Source: Hydractinia symbiolongicarpus | Taxonomy: Eukaryota > Cnidaria > Hydrozoa > Anthoathecata > Hydractiniidae | DNA length: 64,000 bases | Direction of reading: 5' to 3' | Assembly: GCF_029227915.1 (NCBI RefSeq) | Contig: NC_079882.1 | Span: forward strand, 4,898,001 to 4,962,000 | In this document: piece after piece, positions 12,261 through 25,482 of the stretch | Layout: every line of letters starts with the position of its first letter | How positions within the stretch are numbered: the first letter of the stretch is position 1 | Position numbers and translations under genes: made by a program | Notes under the pieces: model-generated | Told to the model about the DNA's origin: nothing | Seen by the model: the letters and a program-made list of their open reading frames with translations, nothing else | Database searches by the model: none

Positions 12261-15205
12261 TTAGCAAAACTATTTTGTCGTTTTGCAAATAAGATATATT
12301 TTCTCCCTTGTTTACTCCGGCTTTCCCTGAAAATGGTGTGGTTTACGGATCCGTGCGTTAAGAAAATGCCAGATGGCGGTATGCGGGGTCGGTGGGGCTC
12401 CACCTGAGCAACCAAATCTACCGAGTCCAGCGCATATCCAAATGATATATACTCTCTTGTTGCCAGGCTTATTATACGTAAGCAAATGATTTAGTGTAAT
12501 GACATTTTTTATTTTGCCACTGTTAACATTAACCGATCTACAGATTTAGACGGAGTGCTTAGTGCAGATTCATTTTACGTATCATATCTGTTGAATAGTC
12601 CAAAAATTAACTTCTTTCAACAGCGGTTCAAATAAATATTAAGTTCTCGTAAAAAAAGTTTAAAATTGAACAATTCTGTTTAAAAAAAACAGGAGTTATC
12701 ATCACTTAGTATAGCTACAAAAGTCACTCGCCTTTTTTCAGTTTTATAGAATAAATTGTCGTGAAATTCTAAAAAAAATTTAATATGCTATAAAAATCAC
12801 AGGTTAATCTAAGGCTGTTGTGGTAGTGAGCTAGGTAGCCAAGCTCTCCAAAATAAACATCAAACTACCACTTAGTAAAAACCAGATTTGTAAAATATAA
12901 CGCTAATACAATAATAACCAATTACCCCGGGCTGTACCACAAAATGTCACCCGATGTCTAAGTGCTAACTGAGCTTACAAGGTTGGTACAATAACCGCAG
13001 ACAGTACACACAACAAACGTGTCAGAAAAGTTTAGAAGAATTCGAGACAGTGTTTAATTTAATCAACGATGCAGTACAAAAAAAATTTCGCTTAATGAAA
13101 AATAGTGCCATTTAAAATTTTAACATTTACAACTTGTTGTTTAAAAATGTAAGAAATGTTGTGAAAAGTAGTTTTTGATAGAAAAGTAGGTATATAAAAA
13201 GCATAACAACCTGAAATCATATGCAGCTTCGCCAAAAAACATACTGAAAATTGCTATTTTCAATCCAATTAACTCTGATTTCTGTCATTATGTTTGTTAG
13301 TTCCAAAAATTATATTATTACCTACCAATATTTCGATTACTAGTTACATAAACTTTAGAATATCAATCACAACCCAACAGCAAAAGACATGAAAAACCTA
13401 AAAAGATACTGAACTATGATGCAAACAAACGTATTCCAAGTTCAAAAATCTGATTATTAAATTTCACGGAATTTACGTTCCTCTTTGGGTCATCAAACAC
13501 TCGCCCTATTTTTAAAGCCTACGTCTGAATGTTAGTCTAGGATTGTACTAACGTAGAGTTCTAATTTTACATCAATTGGTTACATCAAAGAAATACATCA
13601 GAGAAATAGACCAGATAAATTCTTGTTCGGCAAAATGGGCATCTTACACGGGAAATAAAGCGGTGATTTGTAATTTTTGACGGAAACGAAGCCTACTGAA
13701 TATTTACAAACAAATAAATGACGCAGTTATTGCCATTGCATAGCTACTACGTCCTGGATAATTTACTAACTTCTCGTGAACATGATGACACAAACATTAC
13801 ACACGTAACATTTAATGACGTCAAACTGTTCTCATCTTCTCCTAGGTTCATCACAGCAAAAGTAGATGTTTTTCAGAAACGCAACGTTAACAAAATCTTT
13901 GTGTGATTTTCAACGTACAAAAAACAACTAAGGTTAATAAACAAGCTTTCGAATTACACTGCACTGGAATTCGTACATCAAATAATTTTTCAAGACAGGT
14001 CAGCCAAATCACATGTCTGTTCTTTTTATAGATATTTCACTAATTACATACATAATTCGTGCTGTCTGGTAGATGTTATTTAAAAGATATTGAATTTTAT
14101 CTTCGGCGTCTTCTTAATTTGAGGACATCCTTAACCTCAGAAGCTAACAACACTTTTACCGTTGACTACATTTTTGTTTTCTGCAATTATAGTTATTTTA
14201 CCTTTTACTCACGCATAAAGCCGCTGTTAATGTCGAACTGTCACTTAAGGAGTTGACGTCAAGTTATAGTACCAAAATTATTACTTATCGGAATCAAAGC
14301 CTTTATGACCAATTTGTTAATTCTTTTCGCGTGATGGGACTTAGGTGTTAACTATCAGCGAAGAGTAAACAGTGGTTTAAAGTAGTGATTCAACTTCCCT
14401 AAAATACCACATAAACAAACACACAAACATATAAACAAAACAATTTATTGTTATTCTTTTGTTCTTTTATATTTCGTCTGTGTAAAATAAATGTCATATT
14501 CATTGTACCCATCAAAATCTCCATATTATCACTAAAAAAATATCACTTCCTTTAGCAAAAACTTAATATCTCAAAATACTTACGTTTTAACTTCCAAACA
14601 GAACCTTGGAATAGTAAGTACTTTTTGCAGTCAAAGAAAAGGGTTTCAAGGGCTTTTTTTCATTGATGGTATATTTTACCTGTTAACATTATTTTCAACT
14701 AGTTACTAGTTACTACCGCAGTGATTTAGTAGATACTGCTTCAGCTCACACACTCACCCGCACACAATGTTTAATTAAATCACTAAACTCAATTTTGCGT
14801 TGAATCTTCTATTTTTTGCGGAAAATTATGAATCCTCGACAACCATTGTATAAATTCTGCAGTTTTCATTATAAAACTGAAATAATAAATAGCAATACCC
14901 AACGGTTTATATATGTTTTAATTGATCTTTTTTGAAAAACGAGATTCGTTGAAGAAGATGGAAACTGCGAGGTAAAAGACTGTGACAATAATGTTACCGC
15001 ACACAAACTTCGTGACACTGAAATAGGTCATATTCTTATAGGCATATGCTATATATATGCTGATTGCATGATAACAGTAAACACGACAAAATAAAAATAA
15101 AAAATTGAAAACATCCTACATATTATTTGACACTTTTTTACATATATAACTATGTTGTCATTATTTGTTTTATTTTTGATATTAGTGCAATAGAAAAATT
15201 AGATA
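12261..15205. other. Intergenic, no gene seen
   Basis: Mostly AT-rich. A GC-richer patch at 12,310-12,440 and short open frames of 60-65 codons show no recognisable domain. Confidence 0.45.
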
Positions 15206-15510
15206 CTAATCTACAAGCGTCTTGTTTGGATTAGAAGGAGGTGCAAGGATTACAAATATATTTTTATGTAAATACGAAAAGAAAAACTCGAAGACAATAT
15301 CAAATTAATTGGTGTTTACAAACTTTACCTTATGCGTAGGTTACAAGTCGTATAAAAGATGAGTAAGTACAGTGTTTGAAAAGAACGGAAGTTATTAATC
15401 CAGACGCACACAATTCAAATGACAGACTGTTTTTGTGTATTTATAATGTAAACAAAATGTTTTCAGAAATAGCCTTTTGTGCATGTTGATCGGAGCCATG
15501 ATTTTATTTT

Positions 15511-15548
15511 CCAATCACGTGGCTTATTATATTCTGCGGTTATATAAA
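15511..15548 (+). promoter_or_regulatory. CCAAT / CACGTG / TATA promoter of peptide gene A
   Basis: ccaatcacgtgg at 15,511-15,522 combines a CCAAT box with a CACGTG E-box (bHLH-type site). A TATA box, tatataaa, lies at 15,541-15,548, about 70 bp before the ATG. The same array occurs upstream of the gene at 36.2 kb, with the same 25-base E-box-to-TATA step. Confidence 0.65.
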
Positions 15549-15616
15549 GGTGAAACAGAATTGGTGTTCACAAAGTACTAGACCATCTTCGTTTAAAACG
15601 TATATAAATAATAATA

Positions 15617-15853
15617 ATGGTTCACGTCACTTTCTTTGGTGTTTTTCTGGTTGCTATGATCATACTAACCAGTGATTGCAATGCAGTACCATTGCAGCGT
15701 CGAAGCTGCCTACGGCGATGTGCACAAAACTTCGACCAATGTTTTTCCACAGTGGAATCTTTTATTGAATACAGAATATGTTCAAGAGGAAAGATGATAT
15801 GTATCCGTACATGTCGATTTAAAAACATTTTGTCAACAAAGAAGATAGAATAA
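15617..15853 (+). CDS. Small secreted six-cysteine peptide (gene A)
   Basis: A 78-residue precursor. Residues 1-23 form a signal peptide with a hydrophobic core and a likely cleavage after CNA. The mature peptide of about 55 residues is basic. Its cysteines at 31, 35, 42, 55, 62 and 66 have spacing 3-6-12-6-3. The pattern reads the same from both ends, and each half places cysteines on one face of a helix (i, i+4, i+11), so a disulfide-stapled helical hairpin is a reasonable model. No intron is needed. I do not recognise the family. A secreted defence, signalling or venom-type peptide is possible, but nothing in the sequence decides. The closest relative in the window is the inverted copy at 35,915-36,166. 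Confidence 0.8.
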   Translation: MVHVTFFGVFLVAMIILTSDCNAVPLQRRSCLRRCAQNFDQCFSTVESFIEYRICSRGKMICIRTCRFKNILSTKKIE

Positions 15854-18800
15854 CTTCGGCAAAAGTAAAAGAGGTGTAAAAATCATGTAATATAATATGC
15901 GGCAGTCTTTAAAGAAGAACTTATACATCACTGTGAAAGATATGGTTTCATTAAAAATTATATCAAGTTTACATTATAGCCTATAATGCTTATATTTATT
16001 TATAATAATCATATTGTGAGAGATAATATCACGTTTCGCATTTTCTTACCATGTCCACTTGTCTATCAGTCGTGTATTTTTAAAGTTATTAAAACTCGAA
16101 GAAAAGACCTCTGTTTAGTTTGTTAAAATTGAAAATAAGGTATTGTAAGTATTTTTTTTGTGCCTTTTAAATCCTTTAGCTTTTAAACATGTATGATCTG
16201 TCCATCTGTAGTCGCCTGACTCAAAAAAGGGGAATAATAATTTCGCTCGCCCTTTTTGGTAATGATATACCCTATTTTTTGCTGGTCTCCATATATTTAA
16301 ATTCCTATATTGAGAATAAATATCAATATTGTCGTATTGTTGTTTTTCAGTAAATCAAAACGATATTCAAGTTGAGTTTATCCTAGTCTGAAACTTCCTT
16401 TTATAACAAACGTTGCGTATTTCGTGTTAATCCTTATAGAAAGTGGACAAAAAACTTACTTTTTGCAATATAATATTGAAGGTGATGGTAACGTGTTTGA
16501 TATTATAAGCAAAAAAATAATTAAGGAATTTAATGCTATTCATCCAGGTCGTTTTTTGGTTGTAATTTGTTATGAAGTTATGCAATTTTATTTAAATGTT
16601 TCTCACTAAGTACCTCATGCGTGAGCAGATTAAACTTTTTGTTTCCAGATTTACCATTTCAGTCATTTGATTCCTCTACAGAGCGCGGTTTCGCCACTTA
16701 TATATTTATGCATTGCGTATATTTTAGTTGACTTTGGTTATGGAAAATATATGAGTCACAGATATAACAAAATCTACATTGTGCTCGAGTGGAAAAAGTT
16801 GGATAGAACTAGGAACGAAGTGGTCACTCTCGTTTTATGAACAGTTGACAGTATGAGCTTTTCAATCGTCAGGCTTCATGTATTAAGATGTAATATAAAA
16901 AATATTATGAACAATTATCTTTTGAAAATAAAATAATTTTTTGGTCCTTTATCTGAATTAGTAGTAGCTTGTTGGATTAAAACCAATTTTAAACTTCGAT
17001 CATTTATGCATGGGTACATCGTTGGGTTGCAATTCACTTAAAGATTACCAATATAACATTTTTTATTTTGAAAAAATTAAATCTAAGAATACTCTATATC
17101 ACCCGAAATATTTGACCTTAGTGTTAAACTTGATGACGTCAGTAAAAACTGATGACGTAAAATTAAAGAACCATAGACATGCAACATCAATTACAATAAT
17201 AATTCTGAATCAAAAGTTACAGATGAATTGGAGCACAATCTCCAAAAATCCTGCGTTGATTCCGAAAACGTAGTTGAAACATTCTTGATAGAGTCTTATA
17301 TTGTTATGATCAACTTTGAGCCAAGATACAATGTGTTTTTTGATAAGTGTATTGTTCTAAACAGTCTCTTTCTCGTTTTTCCTTTCTAATTAGCACTAAC
17401 CCAAAGGTTTAACCAAGTGCATACTGCTCTTAAAGTATGGGAAAACAAAGAAGAACTAGGATTTGGAACTCCAAAAATAACAATTTATTTAAACAAGTAA
17501 GCTTATGAAAATAAAATCCACGAAATGATGTTTTGATATGCACAAGGCGTACTCTACTAATCAATTTTAATTTATTATACAAATGAGCATGAAAACAAGT
17601 TGATTCATTGAGACACAGATATCAGAAATCGGAAAATTATAAAAGACAAGTTATGCGTATCTAATTTCGCATTGCACCTGCTTGTTGACTGATATAAAAA
17701 ACAGAAACTAAGAATATGAAATAATTCTTTTACTGAAAGAATTTTGACGTTGTAGAGCAAATATATCTTCCTCAATAGAGGCACTGAAAAAAATGCAAAT
17801 ATGAATTGTGCAGCCTTTTTTAAATGTTCTAAGGCTTGTTGTGCTATTTTTAGTGAATATTAAACTCTCGATCAATATCAAATAATTCACTCGAGTTAAA
17901 GCGATATTTCAATTTATTCTACCAGATAATCACAAATCCTTTCAATTCAACGTTTTTAATATACTCCTATGATAAGTTACATCGCTACTGATACTAATAG
18001 GTTTGGTGAAAAATTATATATCCCAGAAAGCAGGTATTGACCCTGTGTATCTTCCTCAAATTTCCCGATCACGATACATGTTTTTACTTACGTCCTTGGA
18101 AAATGTTCCGTTGCCTTTTTTTACCATGTGTTTAGCAAGCAATCACGAAAAAGAGTTTTGGTATAACAAGCCATGAGTTACTGCTGTTCCATTTTATTGT
18201 AGATTGGAGTCAATGATTTGTTGTTGCCAAGTGTGCTAAAAATTCTTTTAGAAAAGAGAATAGCCCCAAGATTTATTTCAAGCTCTTTTGCACTTTGCAT
18301 TAACACAAATTAAGTTTTTATGTGGTCTTGTTTCCTTTGCCCCGTAGTCTAGTTGCGTAAATAATACAATGCTAATAAAACTGGTATAGAAAAGCTTAAA
18401 GCTTTTAATTTCATTGCAACGCTGGACGTTCAGGTAGTTTGGGAGGAACACTTAGCGTCAAGTGTCAGCCACGTCAAGCAACAGTCAGACAAAAGCTACC
18501 TAAACTCAAATAGGTTCCTTTTGTACGCTTGTAAGAAGTACGTGTTCTATACAAGGCTAGTAGTGTATTAAAAGGCCAAAAGAACACAAAGTCTAACAAG
18601 CACCAACTAAACGAGCAGAACAAGCGAGTCAAGAAACTAAATGCTTTTTTTTTCTTCTTTTGCTTTCTAATCTTTTGTAATAAAGTTTATTGATTCGTTA
18701 TTTATTCTCATGGATTAAATCATCCAAGATTTATAAATGTGTAGACCATTAGGGATGATTGAGCAAACAAATAGCCATTGATTTTTGTAGAAATTTTTCA

Positions 18801-20131
18801 GTTTTTCATATTTGAAGCAGAACATATGTTAGTAGGGTTAAACCACATTGCTATTTTAACAGTTATTAGATGATTGAGTGTTGTCATTATTTCCTATCAT
18901 CTATGTTTATATTGCTTATAATTTATTGACACAGGAGAAATAAGATTTAATATTTATTAACTATAAATAACGAAAATCCCATACTTGAATACGGATTAAG
19001 AAATCTCACGGCAGTGTCAGTATAAGTCAAATGCACAATGAATGATAAAACGTACATAGCAAAACATTTACAGAAAAAATGGCAACGCATGGTGATGTAC
19101 CAGGCTACATGTGTTTATGACCTAAATGGCCTTCATCTCATTTATCATGTTAAAAAACCCTTTTTTTAAAAAAAAGTTCTAAAAAAACGTGTTTTTAAAC
19201 TTTTAAAAAATGGATATGTTTTAAAGATAATAAAGCAGTTTTGGCTTTTTTAGTATAAGGTCTTTATTTTCTTTCACATTTGTAAATTATATCTTACTTG
19301 TCACTAAGACAACAAACTTACAGATAAGTTTTTTTAGCAAATGTTTTCTTTGCTTTATTAGCGCAGACCAAAAGTTAATGTAGCAGTGCATATGGAGTTT
19401 ATCCTGCTAACTTATACTCTTTAATGTTTATCGAAATATCTGGCAATAATTTTAGCGAATCAATAAGGTTTACTATACACAGAGTAATTCTTTCTGAATC
19501 TATCTTTCTTCATATATAGTAAGAGAAAATAAACAGAAAATATGAAATTTCGCTTTGGATCGACAAAATAGTTTTCCGTTCTCAATGACTTTTCTCAATT
19601 CATGCTGGGTTTAATTAGTAAAATGTTTCTGGTTCGTCTACCTTGAAAAAATTTTTTTTTCAACTTACATACTTCTTTGCATGTGTAAACTGAAATAAAT
19701 TACTTAAAAACAAAATATAAATTAGAATACAAATGAGCATTTTGCAAGGTTATTTTGAATCGCCTATATTCTTACGGCAATTAGCCGGCTTTGCCTTACA
19801 CTATCAGCGTGTGTCTTATTTAAATCAAGACCTGCTCCTTTTTTGTTATGTTTGAAAAATTTATTTGTTTAATCGCGTGAGATTAGTGTTCTCTAACAAT
19901 AACAAAACATGTCTGCATGTTACATCAATGTGCAAACATCTTTGTCAAATTCTGACGTCACTTACTGGACAGAGGTTTATTTACGTTACAATAAGCATCT
20001 TCCACTTCCCTTTGCTGTTCGATGAACAAATGTCACGGCTTGTAAAGAATCATTTATTGTTATCACTTAATATTTTGTAGCAAGGTGATAGTAATATGCG
20101 TAACTTATCTCAATTATTATTTTGACTTCAG
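15854..20131. other. Intergenic, no gene seen
   Basis: AT-rich. A short gacgtcag-containing patch near 17,130-17,160 recalls the 6.9-8.2 kb repeat. Open frames of 60-87 codons here lack protein character. Confidence 0.4.
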
Positions 20132-20216
20132 GACCATGGACACAGTAAGAAAAGTGGATGGTTCATATTTTATTGACTCAGACGGACCCACGTGCACGTG
20201 TAACGCGCTAAAATGA
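20132..20216 (+). other. Possible terminal exon of an unidentified plus-strand gene
   Basis: A good polypyrimidine tract and AG end at 20,131. They are followed by an open frame (phase: one base then ACC ATG) of 27 codons to TGA at 20,214-20,216, ending in a DGPTCTCNALK stretch with mixed codon use. No partner exon was found, so this is only a candidate. Confidence 0.2.
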
Positions 20217-22376
20217 ATTCTCTTTTCTAGTATTTCAATATTCCCGCCTTGTTTTACGTGACGTTGAAGAAATTGACATATTACATGCAAACATCACACT
20301 ATACCTCTACGCTAAATCTGCCTAAGATTTTTTCTAAAGTGAATAATATGTTTGTTTGTTTGTTTGTTTATCTACAAATCAACTAAGGAAAAAATCACTA
20401 ATAGTAAAGCCATTGGATTGTACCTATAATTTTGGGGATAATTAACTTGAAAAGCTGAGCCAACTTCTTTCGAAACCGATAAGGTCATAGCTATCCCTTA
20501 TCCATCTCTTTGATCTTAAAAGCATGTGATTTTAATGTTATTTTAATTAACATTTCAAGCTCCACACAATGAAAGCAGCGGTTTTAAAAATTTCAAAATC
20601 AAAGATTTTGTACGTCCATACAACATTAAAATTTTTGAAATCAATTATATTTTGCTATTCCTGGTTCATACATGCGACGCAAGTGCAAAGACCAACAACA
20701 AACGCCATGCATGTAAAATGCAAAACATTTACGCTAGAACAAGAAAACACAAAAAATAAGCGACTATTATAAATTATGAAAGTAGAAGACTTTCATTATG
20801 CATGTGTCGTGCGGATGTCAAATAAATTGTTGGTCTTTAATGCTTGCTTCTTAAAACACGTGGAATTTTCTATTGGCCTAATCACCTAATCTCTTATAAT
20901 CATACGATCTTTAAAAAAAGGTGGTTTCGTCAATTTTCTTTGACGTATTCGTGTTTGTTAATTTTTTTTTGACGTTACAGCGCACCTAAATGCTCACGTC
21001 AATGTCTGTAATTTGCAAAACGTAACGTTAAAACAATATTGACGTCAAAGAAAAGTTTATCAAAATTAAAGAAGCCATTGCACTTTTAAATTTGAGGCTA
21101 AGTGCGTTGGAACCAGGTGAATATAACTGAAGTTATCTACTGTTTGGGTAGTTAGAACCACCTGGAACCAAAATGGAATTAATTTAATGAACTAACCTGT
21201 TTCGGTTAAATCCCGTTAAAATCGCAATGTCTCTTAAATCGTTGTTTAAAACTACATGATCCTACACATTTTCAAGCTGTAGACAAAAGAGGGTAAGCAA
21301 CAGATAAACACAAATTTTATAATAAAAAATTTGTTTGCATCAGCGAATCATTGCTAACGTCATTAAATTTTAAGTTCTTCTGCTTAAGTGCCTAATAGCA
21401 TATGATTTTTATCATATTTTTATCATTTCAAACGACTTCGCTTTCAGTACTTTCATGATATTTTTTATTTTAAATGATCGCAGTTACCCTGTTCTTGTTA
21501 TTTTTGCGTTTGTTGTTGCGTGTTACATTTATACTTGCGTCGAAAGTGTTCCGACAGTCTTTTATTCTGCGTTTTCGTATTATCTATAAACCAGCATTTA
21601 GACTTACATAGATTTTTCCGCGGGTCTTTACCAGCATAAAAACACCTATGATAAGTAAACAAACGCTTACTTAAACGCAAAGGAATGTAGTGTTTGGATA
21701 GAGAACTGTCAGAAATGTTTACTGACTAGGATTTAATAAGACAACTCCATAAAACAGAAGAAACATCTTGTTATTATAACTAGTAATATGAGTATACATA
21801 AAACTGACATGCAAACAAGGATAAAACTAAAGTTCACACGGTCCCCTAATATTAATTTACCCAATGGCGTCTTATAAATTTCATATGCAGTATTAAACCT
21901 GTAAAAGTTCCTACGATATTCTTATATTTCTGATCCATTTTCAGTCTCAATAATCTTTTAAAAGTAGACAAATATCAATAATATCTGAAAAATTCATCAC
22001 CATAGCTTTATTTAATCAAAACTTTCTGTTAACATTTCTAGGTAATTTTCTGGGTATTTTTCTGTCAAGACCGTTATTTTACAGCCTGTTCAGATTAATG
22101 TCAGATCAAAAAGATGTGAAGTAGATTGAAAAGATGTGTTGTGTTTTTAAAAAGACAGCTTTTGACAGCACATCAATGGGTCTACGTAACGGCTGTTGGT
22201 TTAAGGTCGAGCTAATGACGGTGAGAGTTTATAATCACTGAGGACAAAAAAAACATCTTAAATCAACTACTTGGTATTTAAATGTAACTGAAAATGATAG
22301 AGAAGCTCGCTACTACATGTATTGGATATCCATAATTTATTTAATAAAGCACTTATAACCCGGGTAAGAGCGGCAT
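20217..22376. other. Intergenic, no gene seen
   Basis: This contains a short (GTTT)n run near 20,349-20,368. The minus-strand frame at 21,498-21,680 has three cysteines but does not fit the peptide family. Confidence 0.4.
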
Positions 22377-22454
22377 CGATATTTTCGAATATCGCGCAAT
22401 GTGATTGGTTAGAACTTACGCCATAGCGGGCAATATTCCACGGTATTGCCCGCT
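22377..22454. repeat. Two adjacent perfect hairpins in a GC-richer island
   Basis: cgatatt-ttcg-aatatcg (22,377-22,394) is a 7-bp stem with a TTCG loop. agcgggcaata (22,425-22,435) pairs perfectly with tattgcccgct (22,444-22,454) across an 8-base loop. A related cgggcaata word recurs near 22,949. They may be parts of a small transposon; no coding sequence is present. Confidence 0.45.
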
Positions 22455-25372
22455 TCCATACTAACCGTGTTTAAAGTTTAAATATGGTAGCATTAAATGT
22501 AAATAAACCCACAAAAAAAAGTAAACAAAAGCTAAACAGAAGTGAAACTTACTTTTATTTGTAACCAAGTACACGATGAATAGTAAAAATAACTTCAGAT
22601 TTGGTAACGATTTTACCCGAACAAAAAATAAAGAGAGTAATACAAACCTAGTATCGGAAACTGAAATAGACAGTTACATGTTTAGCTAAAAACACACAAA
22701 AAGAGATGTTAGCTAACTTTAAAAGAAGTATCTTTTAAAGAAATCTATGTTGTAGCTACAATAAAAACCTGTAATTTTTACAAAGATATTCTATTTAAAA
22801 AAAAGTATAAATTTTTAGTTTGAAGTTACGTTCTATTTGAGAGTAGTTTCTATAAAGACATGGTTTCTACATCCTTCATATAATGTTATATTTTTTGTTG
22901 TAAAATGCAGGACCCGGATAAAAATCCATATAATAACAGTTTATTTCGGGCAATACTAATACAATTATAAACTGTTTTGTCTATCTATACCGAGAAATAT
23001 TACCCAAGGTCAAAAGTATAGGCCGAGCTTGCGAGGTCGATACGCTGACTTGGCGGGAAAAAAAGTTAAATGTTCTTTCTTCATTCGCGCGGATATTTAA
23101 TAAGAAACATAATGGCGGTGAAATAAGCTAGGAAATCAAGTTGTAATGCTACAATATTTCACATATGTTTTAGCAGCAGGAAACCCAACCATTTTAAATG
23201 TAAGTTGTAGTATAAGGATTCAAGAAGTTTAGACAACAAATTTGTTTAACCTTTGTAATGGCGAGTACAAATAAAATTAATTTAGCAAGACAATATTTAT
23301 TAAAGATGTAGCTAAACGCTTATCCATTCTTTATTTAGGTTTTTATAAATAATAGGAACCAAAAGTATTTTCTTTTTAGTAGTTGTTTTGCTTAAAATTT
23401 AAATGTTCCTGCGTTAGCTAATAGAAATGAACAAGTGGAATAAATGTGGGTATTTTCAAACGCAAATATTTCGCCCGCCTTAAAATCACTCTAATGGAAA
23501 ACAACCTTTACACTTGATTTTTTTATTGATCAGCACTTGTTATCAGATTAAGTTAAAAGTTAATTAAAAAAGGGTTCTGTTTTTTTAGCTGATACTGACG
23601 TGTATTTAAAAACTGGTAAATTTTGGCATTTTTTTTTTAGTTAAGGTGATCGACCAAATTGATATTTAAGCCATGTACATTTCATAAAAGGTTTTTATCC
23701 CAAATAAGCTTATCCCTCGAAGTTTGTCTAAATCTCTTGAGATTTTTCCAACAAATTCTATTGGTATTGCCGTTATACTAACCGCGTTCTAACTCTTTAA
23801 ATAAAAAACATCATACGTCAACAACTGAAAATAAAACTTCGTTGTTTCGAAAAAGAGGAAAGTCAATAATAAAAATTCTATTTTCTTCCTTAATTTTTTT
23901 TTTATGCAGACATTAAATAACTGAATGGAATTAGTTTTGCGGAAACTAGTTTTTATTCGACTGAAGTTAAATTCGCATATCATAAGTGCTAGGCAAATTA
24001 AAGGGGAAAAATAGTATTTTCAAATAAGAACAAGAATTTCGATTTCGCAAAAATTAATTATCGTGCATTTAGCCAATAGTAAGTTTCCAAATGGTATACG
24101 CGGGGACTAATGCTCACAAAATTGACAAGAACTCACAAAATTTAAAATTAATTCCCTTCAGTAACAACAGTCCATAACAAGTGTATGTGCATCAGATATA
24201 TCCCATGGCCTAAAATCATTAATTTTACACCTTTTATTGAGAATTTAAATGCTACTAAGAGTTTCTGTTGCAAAAAGTTGAGATCAGATCAAAATAATAA
24301 TTATTTTTCCTTCTTGTTTGTCTCTCGAAGTTACACCGCTCACGAATCTTGCATCTAACTGTTACAACATCACTTAGCTACGTTAGGCCGTGAATATTTT
24401 GGCAAAACAATGTCAATTCATTTCAAGATCTTATTTGTTTGCTTGTTTTGGCGCGTAGCTGTGTTCCGCCTGACAACTAACATTCGTTAATTCCACCGTC
24501 AAAAAAATTCAATACAATTACTTTATTAAGTATTTCCTGATGGTATAATATGGTAGAAAGACAGACCAAAATTACCCTGGAGTATTCAAGTTTAGTATTT
24601 TTCTATAAAATTATAGTTAGACAGCTACGTTTTTCAGAAAAAACGTTCTTATTAGATAAAAGTTTAGTGAGAAAGAATGTTATTAAATTTGAGATTTTGC
24701 CAATTTTGAGTTTTGTGTGGATAATAAAAATAAACAACCTCTTTTGTCTGGCGGAGTTCCAATGGGTATAGTTTTCGCCTGGTTACATCTAATTAAGCTG
24801 TATGTTGGAACGGTACTTTACTATATTTATTATCAACACACAAAAAAGAACCGAATTTTATTAAAAATGTTGTCGAATAGGTTTAAGTAAAATATAAAAA
24901 TGAACGACTGAGCGCATGTGTCTATTGCAGTCATTTAGAACATAGGGATCAATTAATAATAACAGTGTTTCAAACCCTGGATTGGCCATTGTTTAAATTT
25001 TTAATGTTCAAATTTCGTAAACAAGATATCTATTTATTGTAGTGCTTGTATATAAATAAGTGACTTTTAACTTCAGTCTTTATTTTATGTATATTACTGA
25101 ACTCATTTATCTTGCAGCTACTATTAATTACTCGCAGCTCCATCATCTAAAAAAGAAAACAATTTCTTACTCTTGACATAATATAGTTACTTCAGTGCCA
25201 TTTCTAGCAGCACATATTTGAATAATTTTTTTTAAATTAAAAGGTAAATTTCAGATTTAGATGTTGTTAGCAGAAGGTTCGAATTTCCGCATGAAATTTT
25301 AAGATATGAAACTTTCACTTATCACAGTTTTTTACAAAGGATAGCCTCTTTCTATTGCTGTTGCTATTCCAG
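22455..25372. other. Intergenic, no gene seen
   Basis: AT-rich, with a somewhat GC-richer patch at 22,910-23,080 that may be the other end of the hairpin-bearing repeat. No recognisable coding region. Confidence 0.4.
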
Positions 25373-25482
25373 AATGTCCTGTGAAGGTGTCATTAGTGCA
25401 TATGAAGCTTACATTTGAGGCACGGAACTGCGCCAGCACAATAACTGATCAACTGGACTATCTTCTAAGATATAAATGTTGA
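25373..25482 (+). other. Candidate last coding exon of an unidentified plus-strand gene
   Basis: A long, almost pure pyrimidine tract and CAG end at 25,372. They are followed by two bases completing a codon, and then 35 open codons to TGA at 25,480-25,482. The peptide has two internal cysteines and ends ..ITDQLDYLLRYKC, with balanced codon use unlike the background. No upstream exon with a matching phase-1 donor was confirmed, so gene identity is unknown. Confidence 0.35.

Larger units (their letters stand above)
15206..15853 (+). repeat. Inverted segmental duplication, copy 1
   Basis: About 650 bases, including promoter and coding region, match 35,915-36,572 in inverted orientation. The left edge is the word acaagcgtcttgtttggatt at about 15,210-15,230, whose reverse complement occurs at about 36,545-36,565. 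Similarity continues through the promoter and the whole open frame. The pair dates from one duplication event. Confidence 0.8.

Noticed and set aside
12046-12264. 72-codon plus-strand frame with several cysteines
   Set aside because: It lies inside a diverged copy of the 6.9-8.2 kb non-coding repeat.
21498-21680. Minus-strand frame with C-x11-C-x3-C and a GKD word like the peptide family
   Set aside because: It lacks the first three cysteines and a signal peptide, and the spacing does not match. Probably chance.
25270-25290. tRNA B-box-like ggttcgaattt
   Set aside because: There is no A box or cloverleaf around it.
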